Shown here in pieces: positions 38,126 to 46,800 of a stretch of DNA of 64,000 nucleotides. How positions within the stretch are numbered: position 1 is the first letter of the stretch; every line of letters starts with the position of its first letter. The DNA comes from Mycolicibacterium tusciae JS617 (GTDB lineage: Bacteria > Actinomycetota > Actinomycetes > Mycobacteriales > Mycobacteriaceae), in the NCBI RefSeq assembly GCF_000243415.2, contig NZ_KI912270.1, forward strand, positions 4,216,001 to 4,280,000. The letters run 5' to 3'. Under the pieces are notes generated by a model that saw only the letters and a list, made by a program, of their open reading frames with translations, was not told where the DNA came from and searched no databases. Made by a program: the position numbers and the translations under genes.

Positions 38126-39153
38126 TGCGGCGTGCACCTACCCGACGGCTGGCTGAAGAGCTTGACCGTGCGCACCGGACCGCCGGGCTGTAGCCCGTTC
38201 AGCCGCAGCGATATGTCGCACGAGTAGAAATTGAAGAAGTCGCCGTAGATTCCACCGGCCCGCCCGATGATCTTGAACGCGGTCGGGAGCCTGGTCAGGA
38301 TGTCGTTGAGCTTGTCGCGCTGGTCGACCAGCGGCTGCTGGATGGCCTCGAGATGGCCGACGGTGCTCTGCAGCAGTGGGCGGTTGTCCGCCAGTAGATC
38401 CGCGATGGTGCCCGCAGCGTCGCTGATATCGGCCACCGAGGAGGCGATCGGATCGCGTCTGTCGTTCAGTCCTGTGATGAGCGCCTGGAAATCCTGCACC
38501 GTCTCGTCGAACTGCTGCTGATGCTTGACCGTGGTGTCGAGCACGGTGTTGAGGTTGCGGATCACCTCTCCGATCGCCTGGTCGCGGTCGGCCAACGCTG
38601 AGGTCAGTGACGCGGTCTGGTCGAGAATGTCATTTATGGTGCCACCCTGCCCCTGGAAAATCGTGATGAGCGACTGGGCGATGGTGTTGACCTTGTCCGG
38701 GTCAAGGGCCCGGAACACCGGGCGGAAGCCGCCGATCAACGCGTCGAGGTCAAGGGCGGGCTCGGTAAGTTCGACCGGGATGGTGCCCCCGCCGGGCAGC
38801 CGCCGGTCGCTCTCGCCCCGCTTGAGCTCCATGTACCGGTCGCCGATGAGGTTCAGATAGCGGATCGAAGCGGTGGTGCCCTCGAACAGCGGCAGCGAGC
38901 GGTCCACGTCGAAGTCGACCTTGACCATCGATCCGTTGTTGATGAGCTCGACGTTGGAGACCTTGCCGACCTCCACACCGGCCGCACGGACGAACTGTCC
39001 TGCTCGGAGCCCGCTGGCGTTTGAGAACACCGCTGAGTAGCCGGTGGTGCGGTCGAAACGCATCTGGCCGAACACCACGATGATGATCGCGGTGAACAGC
39101 AACAGCACCAGAGAGAAGGCGCCGAGCTTGATAGCTGTCCCGGTGATTTTCAT
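38122..39153 (-). CDS. mce1B: MCE family protein Mce1B
   Basis: The 343-residue protein is the shortest Mce subunit, as usual for Mce1B. It has a membrane helix and the MCE domain (GQFVRAAGVEVGKVSNVEL), and ends with a cysteine near the C-terminus. The start at 39153 overlaps the mce1A stop as ATGA; the longer frame lies inside mce1A. Confidence 0.95.
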   Translation of the reverse strand: MKITGTAIKLGAFSLVLLLFTAIIIVVFGQMRFDRTTGYSAVFSNASGLRAGQFVRAAGVEVGKVSNVELINNGSMVKVDFDVDRSLPLFEGTTASIRYLNLIGDRYMELKRGESDRRLPGGGTIPVELTEPALDLDALIGGFRPVFRALDPDKVNTIAQSLITIFQGQGGTINDILDQTASLTSALADRDQAIGEVIRNLNTVLDTTVKHQQQFDETVQDFQALITGLNDRRDPIASSVADISDAAGTIADLLADNRPLLQSTVGHLEAIQQPLVDQRDKLNDILTRLPTAFKIIGRAGGIYGDFFNFYSCDISLRLNGLQPGGPVRTVKLFSQPSGRCTPQ

Positions 39154-40367
39154 GGGTTGATCGTGTTCTCCCCGATCTGGCGGCCCCAGACGTACTCGAT
39201 CAGGATCGGCTGGCCCAATTCGAAGTGGTTGTACGGCGCGATCGACGCACCCGTGTCCATCACGAGGTGCGGGGCCGGCCACAGGTCACGCGTGATGGGC
39301 TGCCAGCAGCCGGGTTTGCCCTCCGGGCCGCCCCTGGCGTTCACGCGCGGCAGGTTATCCGGATAGACGTAGGGGTTGCCCGCGCCCAAGCCCATGAGGC
39401 TCGACCAGGTCCGCAGCGAATAGCCGTTGCCGCCCAGTGACGCCGCCACCTTAGGTTCGACATCGTGGAAGTTACGGATCGTGCAGAACAGCGCCGGGCT
39501 GTACTCGTCCAGGATCTCCGACGGCCGGATCAGATCCTCCGCGCCGCGGACCAGGTAGGGGCCGCCGCGCTCGAAGATGTCGGCGCCGGTGTTGCCGAAG
39601 CCGACCGCCGCCATCAGCGCCTGGTCGATGTTGCCCTGCTCCTGGTTGAGCGTGCGGGCCGTGGTGACCGCGTTCTGCAGGCCGTCGAACAGATTCGGAG
39701 CGGCATCGGCGTACACCTCGCCGAGGTCGGCCAGCAGCTGGTTGTCCCGCCGGATCTGGGGCATCTGAGGATTGAGGTCGTCGAGGATCTCGTTTCCGTT
39801 GGTGATCGACTGGCCGAAGCGGTCACCCAGGCCGTCCAGCGCCTCTGCGGTGGCCGCCAGCGTCTGGTTCAGCTTGATCGGATCCACCTGTTTCGCGACC
39901 GATACGACGGTTTCGAACAAGGTGTTGAACTCGGTGGTCACCTTGGTCACGTCAATCACGTCGGACGACGTGATGCGTTGCGAGGACGGGTCTTTCGGCG
40001 AGGTGAACGAGATGTACTTGTTGCCGAACACCGTCGTGGCGCTGATGTTGGCGGTGACGTTCTTCGGAATCAGCTTGATGTACTTGGGATCCACGTCCAG
40101 GATGATCTTGGCCCTCGGCTCACCTCCGACGTCCACCGCGTTCACCGTGGCGACCCGGCCGATCTCCACCCCGTTGAAGGTGACCTTCGCGCCGGGGTCC
40201 ATCGACAGACCCGCCCGCGCCGACATCATCGTCAGCTGTTCGCGCTTCAGGAAGTCCCCGCGGAACTGGAAGTACACCAGCACGATGGCGACGATCACCA
40301 AAAGCGTCAGCACCAGGCCGGCGAGCTTGTACGGCGGGGTGCGAGGCGTATTCAACGGTGCGGTCAT
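39150..40367 (-). CDS. mce1A: MCE family protein Mce1A
   Basis: The 405-residue protein has a membrane helix (LAGLVLTLLVIVAIVLVYF) and the MCE domain (PGAKVTFNGVEIGRVATVN), followed by a helical region and a C-terminal block with WQPITRDLWP. Mce1A is the first subunit of the lipid-import tunnel and the one linked to cell entry in M. tuberculosis. It follows yrbE1B by 4 nt. Confidence 0.95.
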   Translation of the reverse strand: MTAPLNTPRTPPYKLAGLVLTLLVIVAIVLVYFQFRGDFLKREQLTMMSARAGLSMDPGAKVTFNGVEIGRVATVNAVDVGGEPRAKIILDVDPKYIKLIPKNVTANISATTVFGNKYISFTSPKDPSSQRITSSDVIDVTKVTTEFNTLFETVVSVAKQVDPIKLNQTLAATAEALDGLGDRFGQSITNGNEILDDLNPQMPQIRRDNQLLADLGEVYADAAPNLFDGLQNAVTTARTLNQEQGNIDQALMAAVGFGNTGADIFERGGPYLVRGAEDLIRPSEILDEYSPALFCTIRNFHDVEPKVAASLGGNGYSLRTWSSLMGLGAGNPYVYPDNLPRVNARGGPEGKPGCWQPITRDLWPAPHLVMDTGASIAPYNHFELGQPILIEYVWGRQIGENTINP

Positions 40368-40371
40368 GGCG

Positions 40372-41241
40372 CTACACCGTCAGGTTGAAGTTCGGGTCGA
40401 CGCCGTAGAGCGCCAACGATGCGAACAGGACCACGCAGACGATCGCGACCAGGGAGGCGCGCATCGACCGGCCCACGGCCTCGCCCACGCCCACCGGCCC
40501 GCCACTGGCGAAGTAGCCGTAGTAGCAGTGGTTGAGCATCACGATGACCGAGATGATGATCGCCTGCACGAACGACCACATGACGTCGTCGGCGCGCAGG
40601 AAGGTGCGGAAGTAGTGCTCGTAGGTGCCGATCGACTGGCCGTAGAAGACCGTGGTCGTCACCTGCGCGGACAGGAAGCTCATGATGATCGCCATCGCGT
40701 ACAGCGGGATGATCACCACGAAGCCTGCCACGATCCGGGTGGACACCAGATACGAGATCGACTTGATGCCCATCACCTCGAGGGCATCGATCTCCTCGCT
40801 GATCCGCATGGCACCCAGTTCGGCGGTGGCGCCGGCGCCGACCGTCGCGGCCAGCGCCTGCCCCGCGACCACAGGCGCGGCGATGCGCACATTGATCAGC
40901 GCGGCGAAGAATCCGGTGAACGCCTCGACACCGATATTGCCCAGCGAGGCGAAGCCCTGGATCGCGACCAGTGACGAACCCGACAGCGTGACGAAGCCGA
41001 CGATCGCAACGGTTCCGCCGATGACGGCCATGGCACCGGTGCCCATACCGATCTCGGCGATCAGCCGCAGCATCTCCTTGCGGTAATAGCGAAAGGCGTG
41101 ACCGATCGAGCCGATGGCCGTGACGACGAACCATGCGACGTGCCCGACACTGTCGAGGAACTTCGCCGGGGCCGTGACGACGCCGGTTCCTCGCGAGAAC
41201 CCCCGCGGGAACCGAGAACGCAGGACCTGGGTTGTCGACAC
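40372..41241 (-). CDS. yrbE1B: MlaE/YrbE-type permease YrbE1B
   Basis: The 289-residue integral membrane protein has the permease coupling loop MRISEEIDALEVMGI, which contacts the ABC ATPase (MceG, not in this window). With YrbE1A it forms the inner-membrane part of the Mce1 importer. GTG 41241, preceded by GGGAG, gives the same length as Rv0168. Confidence 0.95.
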   Translation of the reverse strand: MSTTQVLRSRFPRGFSRGTGVVTAPAKFLDSVGHVAWFVVTAIGSIGHAFRYYRKEMLRLIAEIGMGTGAMAVIGGTVAIVGFVTLSGSSLVAIQGFASLGNIGVEAFTGFFAALINVRIAAPVVAGQALAATVGAGATAELGAMRISEEIDALEVMGIKSISYLVSTRIVAGFVVIIPLYAMAIIMSFLSAQVTTTVFYGQSIGTYEHYFRTFLRADDVMWSFVQAIIISVIVMLNHCYYGYFASGGPVGVGEAVGRSMRASLVAIVCVVLFASLALYGVDPNFNLTV

Positions 41242-41242
41242 G

Positions 41243-42046
41243 TCAGCTCCCCGTTCCGAATCGGACACCGATCGTGGTCAGCACCACGTTGACCGCGAAC
41301 AGGGCGATCACGCACAACACCAGCGTCTCGTTGACCGCGGTCCCGACGCCTTTGGCGCCACCGGCGACGGTGAGTCCGCGGTAGCAGCCGACCAAACCGG
41401 CGATCAGGCCGAAAGTCATGGCCTTCACGACCGAGATCAGCACCTCGGGCAGCCCGGTCACGAGGGTGAGGGTGGAGACATAGGCGCCAGCGGAGACGTT
41501 CTGCAGATATACGCCGAAGATGAAGCCGCCGACCAAACCGATGGTGATGACAGCGCCGTTGAGCAGAAGCGCTACGAACGTCGAGGCGATCACGCGTGGG
41601 ACCACCAGGCGATGGATCGGGTCGATGCCGAGCACCTCGAGTGCGTCGATCTCCTCGCGGATGGTGCGGGCGCCGAGGTCGGCGCAGATGGCCGTCGAGC
41701 CGGCGCCTGCCACCACGAGCACGGTCACCAGGGGGCCGAGCTGGGTGACGGCGGCCAGCGCGGCGCCCGCCCCGGAGATGTCGGCGGCGCCGAACTCCGT
41801 GAGCAGGATGTTGAGCGTGAATATCAGGAGCACGGTCAGCGGGATCGACACCGCGACGGTCGGCAGGAAGGCCACCCGCATCAGGAACCAGCCCTGGAGG
41901 ATGAACTCGCGCCACTGGAACGGCGACTTGAAAGTTGCTTTGGCGGTGAGCACGCACATGCGAACGAATCCGCCCACGGCGGTCAGACCTGGCCGTATCT
42001 GGTCGCGGACGTAACCGACGATGTCGGTCGACGCCGTCACCGACAT
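41243..42046 (-). CDS. yrbE1A: MlaE/YrbE-type permease YrbE1A
   Basis: The 267-residue membrane protein has the coupling loop TIREEIDALEVLGIDP and about five membrane segments. It is the partner permease to YrbE1B. A 206-nt gap with an inverted repeat separates it from fadD5, unlike the tight spacing in the rest of the operon, so a second promoter may lie there. Confidence 0.95.
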   Translation of the reverse strand: MSVTASTDIVGYVRDQIRPGLTAVGGFVRMCVLTAKATFKSPFQWREFILQGWFLMRVAFLPTVAVSIPLTVLLIFTLNILLTEFGAADISGAGAALAAVTQLGPLVTVLVVAGAGSTAICADLGARTIREEIDALEVLGIDPIHRLVVPRVIASTFVALLLNGAVITIGLVGGFIFGVYLQNVSAGAYVSTLTLVTGLPEVLISVVKAMTFGLIAGLVGCYRGLTVAGGAKGVGTAVNETLVLCVIALFAVNVVLTTIGVRFGTGS

Positions 42047-42181
42047 CCTCCTACGACGAGACCGCGCCCGTAGTGGCGCGACGGCACACCCTGTCGCACG
42101 CGGCCTCCTTGCCCCAACCCGGTGACTGTGACCAGCGTCTCCCTACTCGTCAGTAGTAAGACAGACCACAGGACTGTACCC

Positions 42182-42208
42182 GATGCCATCCCCGCGTTGC
42201 ATGGCATC
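42182..42208. promoter_or_regulatory. Perfect inverted repeat between fadD5 and yrbE1A
   Basis: GATGCCAT (42182-42189) and ATGGCATC (42201-42208) form 8-bp arms around an 11-nt loop. There is no U-tract after it on the minus strand. It could be an operator or an RNA hairpin regulating readthrough from fadD5 into yrbE1A. The rest of the gap (42047-42252) shows no gene. Confidence 0.5.
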
Positions 42209-42252
42209 TGAAAGATTGAGTCCTTAACCGTTAGCAAACCCACCCCAATTCC

Positions 42253-43902
42253 CTAAATCTCTTGTGCGCCAGCAGAAACGGTTGATGAAGCATCACTTTT
42301 GCCTGCGTCAATCTGCTTTGCCGCGCCAAAGCGCACCCGTAGTTCCGTTTTGAGCACTTTGCCAGCGGGGTTGCGAGGGAGCGCGTCGACGATCTCCAGC
42401 GCCTTCGGATGCTTGTATCTCGCGAGGCGCTCCGACAGGAAACCCTCAACGTCGACGAGCGCGAGATCCCCGGCACGGAGTGCGATCACTGCCACCGGCA
42501 CCTCGCCCCACTTGTCGTCAGGACGGCCGATCACTGCCACCTCGACGATCGAGGGGTGTCCGGCGAGGACGTTTTCGACCTCTGCGCAGTAGATGTTCTC
42601 GCCGCCCGAGATGATCATGTCCTTCTTGCGGTCCACGACCCAGATGTAGCCCTCTTCGTCCTGGCGCACGAGGTCTCCGGAATGGAACCAGCCACCGGCG
42701 AAGGCCTCGGCGGTGGCCTTGGGGTTGTTCCAGTACCCGGCCATCAGTGTGGGCGCGCGGTAGACGATTTCACCGACTTGGCCAATCTCGACGTCGTTCA
42801 TGTTCTCGTCGACGACGCGCGCGGACACCGTGGGAATGACCTTCCCAACCGAGCCGAGTTTCCGGACAGCGTCGTCGCCCAGCAGCATGCACGTCACCGG
42901 AGACATCTCCGTCTGGCCGAACGCGGCGAGGATCTGCGCTCCAGGGAAGGTTTCAGACATGCTGCGCAGCAAGGTATCTGACGCCGGTGCCGCTCCCCAC
43001 GACAACACGCGTAGTTTCAGGTTCCGCGGACGTGCCCGTTGTTCGGCGACCACCGCCTGCCATTGCGCGGGCACCAGGAAGATGCCGGTGACCGCCTCGG
43101 CCTCGAGGACGTCGAGCAACGCGCCGGGATCGAACGCGCCCAACGGATAGACCACTGTGGGCCTGCCGAGCAGCAGGCCGACGATCATGTTCCCGATACC
43201 CGCGATGTGGAACAGCGGGACACCGATGAATCCGACGTCGCTGTTGAGGTCGGCGCCGTTGGTGAAAAGGAACGTCATCGCCTGCCCGGCAATGTTGGTG
43301 TGGGTGAGCACGGCGCCCTTGGGCCTGCCGGTGGTGCCCGAGGTGTACATGATCAGCGCGGGCGAGTCGTTTCCGATATCGACGATCGGCGGTTCCTCGC
43401 CGGCTTCGGCCAGCACATCGTCGTAGCGGATCGTTCCGATCGTGTTGTCGTCGGTCATAGGACCCGCGACGATCACGGTGGTCAGCGTCTTGTCGATGTC
43501 GCGGACCGCGGTCGCGACCCCGGCGAGCACCGACTCGGTGATCACCACACGGGCCTGGCAGTCGCTCACCAGGAAGGCGATCTCGGGCGGGGTCATCCGG
43601 AAGTTGACCGGTACGGCGATGGCCCCGAGCTTGTTGATCGCCAGGAACGACTCGATGAACTCCGTGCGATTGAGCATCAGGATCAGCACCCGGTCGGAGG
43701 CTGCGACTCCCCGCCTGCTCAGCGCCCCGGCCAGGGCGGCGACCCGGTCATCCAGTTCGCGCCAGGTGGTGGTGCGGCCCAGGAAGCGCAGTGCTGTCTC
43801 GCCGGGCTGCATCAGCGAGTGCCGTGCGAGTTGGTTGGTCCAGTTCTGCCGACGCGCGAGAAACGGTTGTTCGGTTGGCTCTGGCATCAAAGGGGACGTC
43901 AA
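42253..43902 (-). CDS. fadD5: Fatty-acid-CoA ligase FadD5
   Basis: The 549-residue ANL-family ligase has the AMP-binding P-loop MYTSGTTGRPKGAVLTH, an adenylate motif WFHSGDLVRQDEEGYIWVVDRKKD and the C-terminal lysine in GKVLKTEL. In M. tuberculosis fadD5 is the first mce1 operon gene and helps recycle mycolic-acid-derived fatty acids. The TTG start gives MTSPLMP; an ATG five codons in is an alternative. GAGGAG lies about 9 nt upstream. Confidence 0.95.
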   Translation of the reverse strand: MTSPLMPEPTEQPFLARRQNWTNQLARHSLMQPGETALRFLGRTTTWRELDDRVAALAGALSRRGVAASDRVLILMLNRTEFIESFLAINKLGAIAVPVNFRMTPPEIAFLVSDCQARVVITESVLAGVATAVRDIDKTLTTVIVAGPMTDDNTIGTIRYDDVLAEAGEEPPIVDIGNDSPALIMYTSGTTGRPKGAVLTHTNIAGQAMTFLFTNGADLNSDVGFIGVPLFHIAGIGNMIVGLLLGRPTVVYPLGAFDPGALLDVLEAEAVTGIFLVPAQWQAVVAEQRARPRNLKLRVLSWGAAPASDTLLRSMSETFPGAQILAAFGQTEMSPVTCMLLGDDAVRKLGSVGKVIPTVSARVVDENMNDVEIGQVGEIVYRAPTLMAGYWNNPKATAEAFAGGWFHSGDLVRQDEEGYIWVVDRKKDMIISGGENIYCAEVENVLAGHPSIVEVAVIGRPDDKWGEVPVAVIALRAGDLALVDVEGFLSERLARYKHPKALEIVDALPRNPAGKVLKTELRVRFGAAKQIDAGKSDASSTVSAGAQEI

Positions 43903-43943
43903 CAGCGACTACTCCTCTGCCCGGCCGGGGTTGCGCACCTTTT

Positions 43944-43959
43944 ACATTTGATCAAACAT
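43944..43959. promoter_or_regulatory. Palindrome in the mce1R-fadD5 divergent region
   Basis: TTTGATCAAA (43947-43956) is a perfect palindrome, flanked by an outer A/T pair at 43944 and 43959. It lies about 42 nt ahead of the fadD5 start and 75 nt ahead of mce1R, where a GntR/FadR repressor would be expected to bind. It is a candidate Mce1R operator. Confidence 0.5.
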
Positions 43960-44030
43960 GGTGTTGCCCCGGTCACACTATGGCCTCGGCTGCTCGGGTA
44001 CAAGCCCACCCAGACAGACCGGAGAGCCGT

Positions 44031-44723
44031 GTGAACGCACCCCCGCGAACCCGGGCCGTGGCGCGGCGTGCGGTGCGGCGCGAACAGCTATCCGACGAGG
44101 TCGCGGCGCGGCTGCGCACCGACATCATGATCGGCAACCTGCGGTCGGGGACCTTCATCCGGCTGGACGAGACCGCCGCTGCACTAGGGGTCAGCATCAC
44201 ACCGGTCCGCGAGGCACTGCGCACCCTGCGCGGCGAGGGCATGGTGGCGCTCGAACCGCACCGCGGCCACGTCGTCGTTCCACTGTCGCGCCGCGACGTC
44301 GAGGACATCTTCTGGCTCCAGGCCACCATCGCCAAGGAGCTGGCGGCAACGGCGGCCGCCCAGATCACCGAGGCGGAGATCGACGAGCTGGAGCGGCTCA
44401 ACGACGCACTGGCCGAGGCCGTCGACCACCATGAGCCCGACGAGATCGCTTCCGCGGAGTTCACGTTCCACCGCGCGTTCAACAGGTCTGCCGGGCGCAT
44501 CAAGCTGGCGTGGTTCCTCCTACATGTCGCGCGATATCTGCCCGGGCACATCTACGCGACCAGTCCGCAGTGGGGAGTCTCCGCCGTGGCCGGGCACCGC
44601 GAGATGATCGCGGCGCTACGCCGAGGCGATGTCGACACCGCGGTCAGGCTGACCGGCGACGAGTTCACCGACGGCGCGCAACGGCTGATCGCTCGGCTCG
44701 ACGAGACGAAGTTATGGGGCTGA
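44031..44723 (+). CDS. mce1R: GntR/FadR-family repressor Mce1R
   Basis: The 230-residue protein has an N-terminal GntR winged helix (LRSGTFIRLDETAAALGVSITPVREAL) and a C-terminal FCD sensor domain (ASAEFTFHRAFNR, VAGHREMIAALRRGD). It is divergent from fadD5, exactly as Rv0165c is from Rv0166, and represses the mce1 operon in response to fatty acyl ligands. I chose GTG 44031 with GGAGAG upstream; the longer frame overlaps the fadD5 promoter. Confidence 0.93.
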   Translation: MNAPPRTRAVARRAVRREQLSDEVAARLRTDIMIGNLRSGTFIRLDETAAALGVSITPVREALRTLRGEGMVALEPHRGHVVVPLSRRDVEDIFWLQATIAKELAATAAAQITEAEIDELERLNDALAEAVDHHEPDEIASAEFTFHRAFNRSAGRIKLAWFLLHVARYLPGHIYATSPQWGVSAVAGHREMIAALRRGDVDTAVRLTGDEFTDGAQRLIARLDETKLWG

Positions 44724-44793
44724 GCGCCCGCGCGCCCAGGGAAGGGGTTCTTACACACGAACTCCGAGTAGACCCGTGAACAAGCGGGCGCTC
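44722..44793. terminator. Long-range inverted repeat between convergent mce1R and TB18.5 genes
   Basis: GAGCGCCCGC (44722-44731) and GCGGGCGCTC (44784-44793) are perfect 10-bp inverted repeats 52 nt apart. The left arm starts inside the mce1R stop codon. It may act as a bidirectional terminator, but the loop is long and no U-tract exists. Confidence 0.3.
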
Positions 44794-44802
44794 GGCGCGG
44801 TC

Positions 44803-45243
44803 TCAGCCTGCGGCGAGTTCCTCGGCGCGAGTCTTCAGCTTGCCCGCCAGATAGTCGAGCGTGTCTCCGATGGCCTTCTTCACGAACTGGGCCGGGATCG
44901 GCAGAGTGGTCTCGACATCGAGGTCGACCGTCAGAAGCGAGGTCGCCCCCATCGCGACCACCGAGAACTTCTGCTCCTGCTTGGAAAAGAACTCACCCTG
45001 CTGCAGCACCGTCTGGAGCTGATTCTCAGCGGGGTAGTAGACCGCGGTGATGAACGTGCCCGACTGGCCCTGGACAACCACGTCCAGACGCAACTGGCTG
45101 GGTCGGCCGTCGTCGTAGCGAGCCAGCACCCAGCACCCCTTGATCTCGTCGTTCCACAACGGGTACGACTCGAAGTCGGCGACGATCCCCATGATCGCCT
45201 CGGCGGGGGCTTCCACCTCGACGGTCTTGCTCACGAACGGCAT
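44803..45243 (-). CDS. SRPBCC protein (TB18.5/Rv0164-like)
   Basis: The 146-residue protein matches the conserved mycobacterial TB18.5 family with an SRPBCC fold (VEVEAPAEAIMGIVADFESYPLWNDEIKG). Its ligand and role are unknown. ATG 45243 is the homology-supported start. It lies 16 nt downstream of the thioesterase gene, in the same order as Rv0163-Rv0164. Confidence 0.9.
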   Translation of the reverse strand: MPFVSKTVEVEAPAEAIMGIVADFESYPLWNDEIKGCWVLARYDDGRPSQLRLDVVVQGQSGTFITAVYYPAENQLQTVLQQGEFFSKQEQKFSVVAMGATSLLTVDLDVETTLPIPAQFVKKAIGDTLDYLAGKLKTRAEELAAG

Positions 45244-45259
45244 CGCACGAGCATATCGA

Positions 45260-45700
45260 CTAGTCGACGCGTGCCTTTTCGAGCAGGGAGCGAATCGCGG
45301 CCGGAATCGGCACGGGCCTGCGGTGCGCCCGGTCGACGTAGACGTGTACCCAGTGGCCGACGGCCGCTGTGGGTTCATTGGGCTCACCGTCCTGCCACAG
45401 CCCCAACCGGTAGGTGACGCTGCTGTTTCCCAGTCGCGTGACTGCAATGCCGACGAAAAGTGGTTCGGGGAACCGCAATTCGGCGAAGTACTGGCATCCC
45501 GACTCGGCGACGACGCCCAACCAGGGCGCCGTCAGCGGGTCGATATCGCACTTGGTGTTGATCCAGCCGTTGATCGCCGTGTCGAACAGCGCGTAGTAGA
45601 CGGCATTGTTGAGGTGACCGAACATGTCGTTGTCAGTCCACCTGGTTGTCACGGGCCAGTGCACGGGAAAGTCGGCGCTGGTGAGCGATTGCTCGGTCAT
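45260..45700 (-). CDS. Acyl-CoA thioesterase, 4HBT hot-dog fold (Rv0163-like)
   Basis: The 146-residue protein shows the 4-hydroxybenzoyl-CoA thioesterase pattern RWTDNDMFGHLNNAVYYALFDTAIN with the catalytic Asp. It probably hydrolyses an acyl-CoA thioester; the chain is unknown. I chose the ATG at 45700 over an upstream in-frame start at 45727. Confidence 0.9.
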   Translation of the reverse strand: MTEQSLTSADFPVHWPVTTRWTDNDMFGHLNNAVYYALFDTAINGWINTKCDIDPLTAPWLGVVAESGCQYFAELRFPEPLFVGIAVTRLGNSSVTYRLGLWQDGEPNEPTAAVGHWVHVYVDRAHRRPVPIPAAIRSLLEKARVD

Positions 45701-45737
45701 GGCAGCAGTCTCGCAGGTGGTGGTCACTCATGGCCGA

Positions 45738-46007
45738 TCAGCTACAGGGTGAGCTCGCGAACGCGTCGGCTGCGCGGGAGTAGTTGCTGTAGGCCTGGAT
45801 GGACAGGGCGTCATTGGGGCCGTACCGGTAGTGGTAGTCCCGGTAGATTCGCCCGGTGACTTCGTAATCCCTGACTATCTTGGCGCAATATTTTTGGTGT
45901 TCGCGTTCCATCGGCTTGGCCTCCGCTATCCCGGCGCCGAGGCCGACGAGCGCGCCCGACAGGGCAATCGCCGCCATCGCCGTTCTTCCAATTGGTCGAG
46001 TTCTCAT
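45738..46007 (-). CDS. Small exported protein, unknown function
   Basis: The 89-residue protein has a signal peptide (residues 1-30, ending GIAEAKP) and a Tyr-rich mature part with two cysteines (KYCAKI and the C-terminal SSPCS), likely a disulfide. I recognise no family. It overlaps the methyltransferase stop by 4 nt (ATGA), so it is the second gene of a coupled pair. Confidence 0.75.
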   Translation of the reverse strand: MRTRPIGRTAMAAIALSGALVGLGAGIAEAKPMEREHQKYCAKIVRDYEVTGRIYRDYHYRYGPNDALSIQAYSNYSRAADAFASSPCS

Positions 46008-46720
46008 GTTGTTTCCCTTCGGATTTGGTGTTCATCAGTGGTTCTGACGGTTCGTGTCGCGCGACCCATGGCGAGCGGGTGGACGATCGCGGGCATGCCG
46101 CGCCACACGACGTTTTGGGCCGCGACGTTGAAGCCGCAGGCGCGCATGCGCTCGACGGTGTCGCGGTTGCAGCGACAGCCACCTGCAAAGCGGCGCCACG
46201 GTTCGGCGAGCTTGTCCTGCCACGTCGCCAGTAGCCGCGAGCTCGCGCGCACATGTTCGATGAACAGCAGTTGCCCGCCCGGCCGGAGTACCCGCGCAAT
46301 CTCGCGCAGCGCACGTTCGGGCTCGTCGACCGTGCATAGGGCCAGCGTCGAAACGACGGTGTCCACGGACGCATCGGCGAGCGGCAGATACTCTGCCGAC
46401 GCGTCGACAATCTTTGTGGCGCAGTCATGTCGGGGCATGCGACGCGCGAGTTTATTGCGCATCCCGGGCTCGGGCTCGATCAGTATCAGCTCGGTGACCG
46501 CCTCCGGATAGTGGGCGATGTTGAGCCCGGTGCCTGCGCCGATTTCGACGGCGCGGCCATAGGCGTCGGCCAGCAGCGTGCCGCGGCGGTGACGCATGCC
46601 TGCGTTCTCCCCCAGCCAGAGGAACGGGTCGTACACGAGAGCGAAAATCCGCAGCCATGCGGCAGATGGCGGGTTGCCCCGTGCTTCGGTACTTGATGTG
46701 ATGTCGGCGATTTCGGTCAT
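46004..46720 (-). CDS. Class I SAM-dependent methyltransferase
   Basis: The 238-residue protein has motif I VEIGAGTGLNIAHYP, the acidic loop LILIEPEPGM and post-I LPLADASVDTVVSTLALCTV, typical of Methyltransf_11/UbiE-like enzymes. The C-terminal half contains GGCRCNRDTVERM. The substrate is unknown, perhaps a lipid or quinone. ATG 46720 was chosen over a longer start at 46756. Confidence 0.88.
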   Translation of the reverse strand: MTEIADITSSTEARGNPPSAAWLRIFALVYDPFLWLGENAGMRHRRGTLLADAYGRAVEIGAGTGLNIAHYPEAVTELILIEPEPGMRNKLARRMPRHDCATKIVDASAEYLPLADASVDTVVSTLALCTVDEPERALREIARVLRPGGQLLFIEHVRASSRLLATWQDKLAEPWRRFAGGCRCNRDTVERMRACGFNVAAQNVVWRGMPAIVHPLAMGRATRTVRTTDEHQIRRETT

Positions 46721-46800
46721 GCCGCAAACGTAGGAGTGACCACGTGACGCGCACATCGCCCGAAGCGGCCATCTTCTGCAGATGGCCCCTTTCGGCTACC

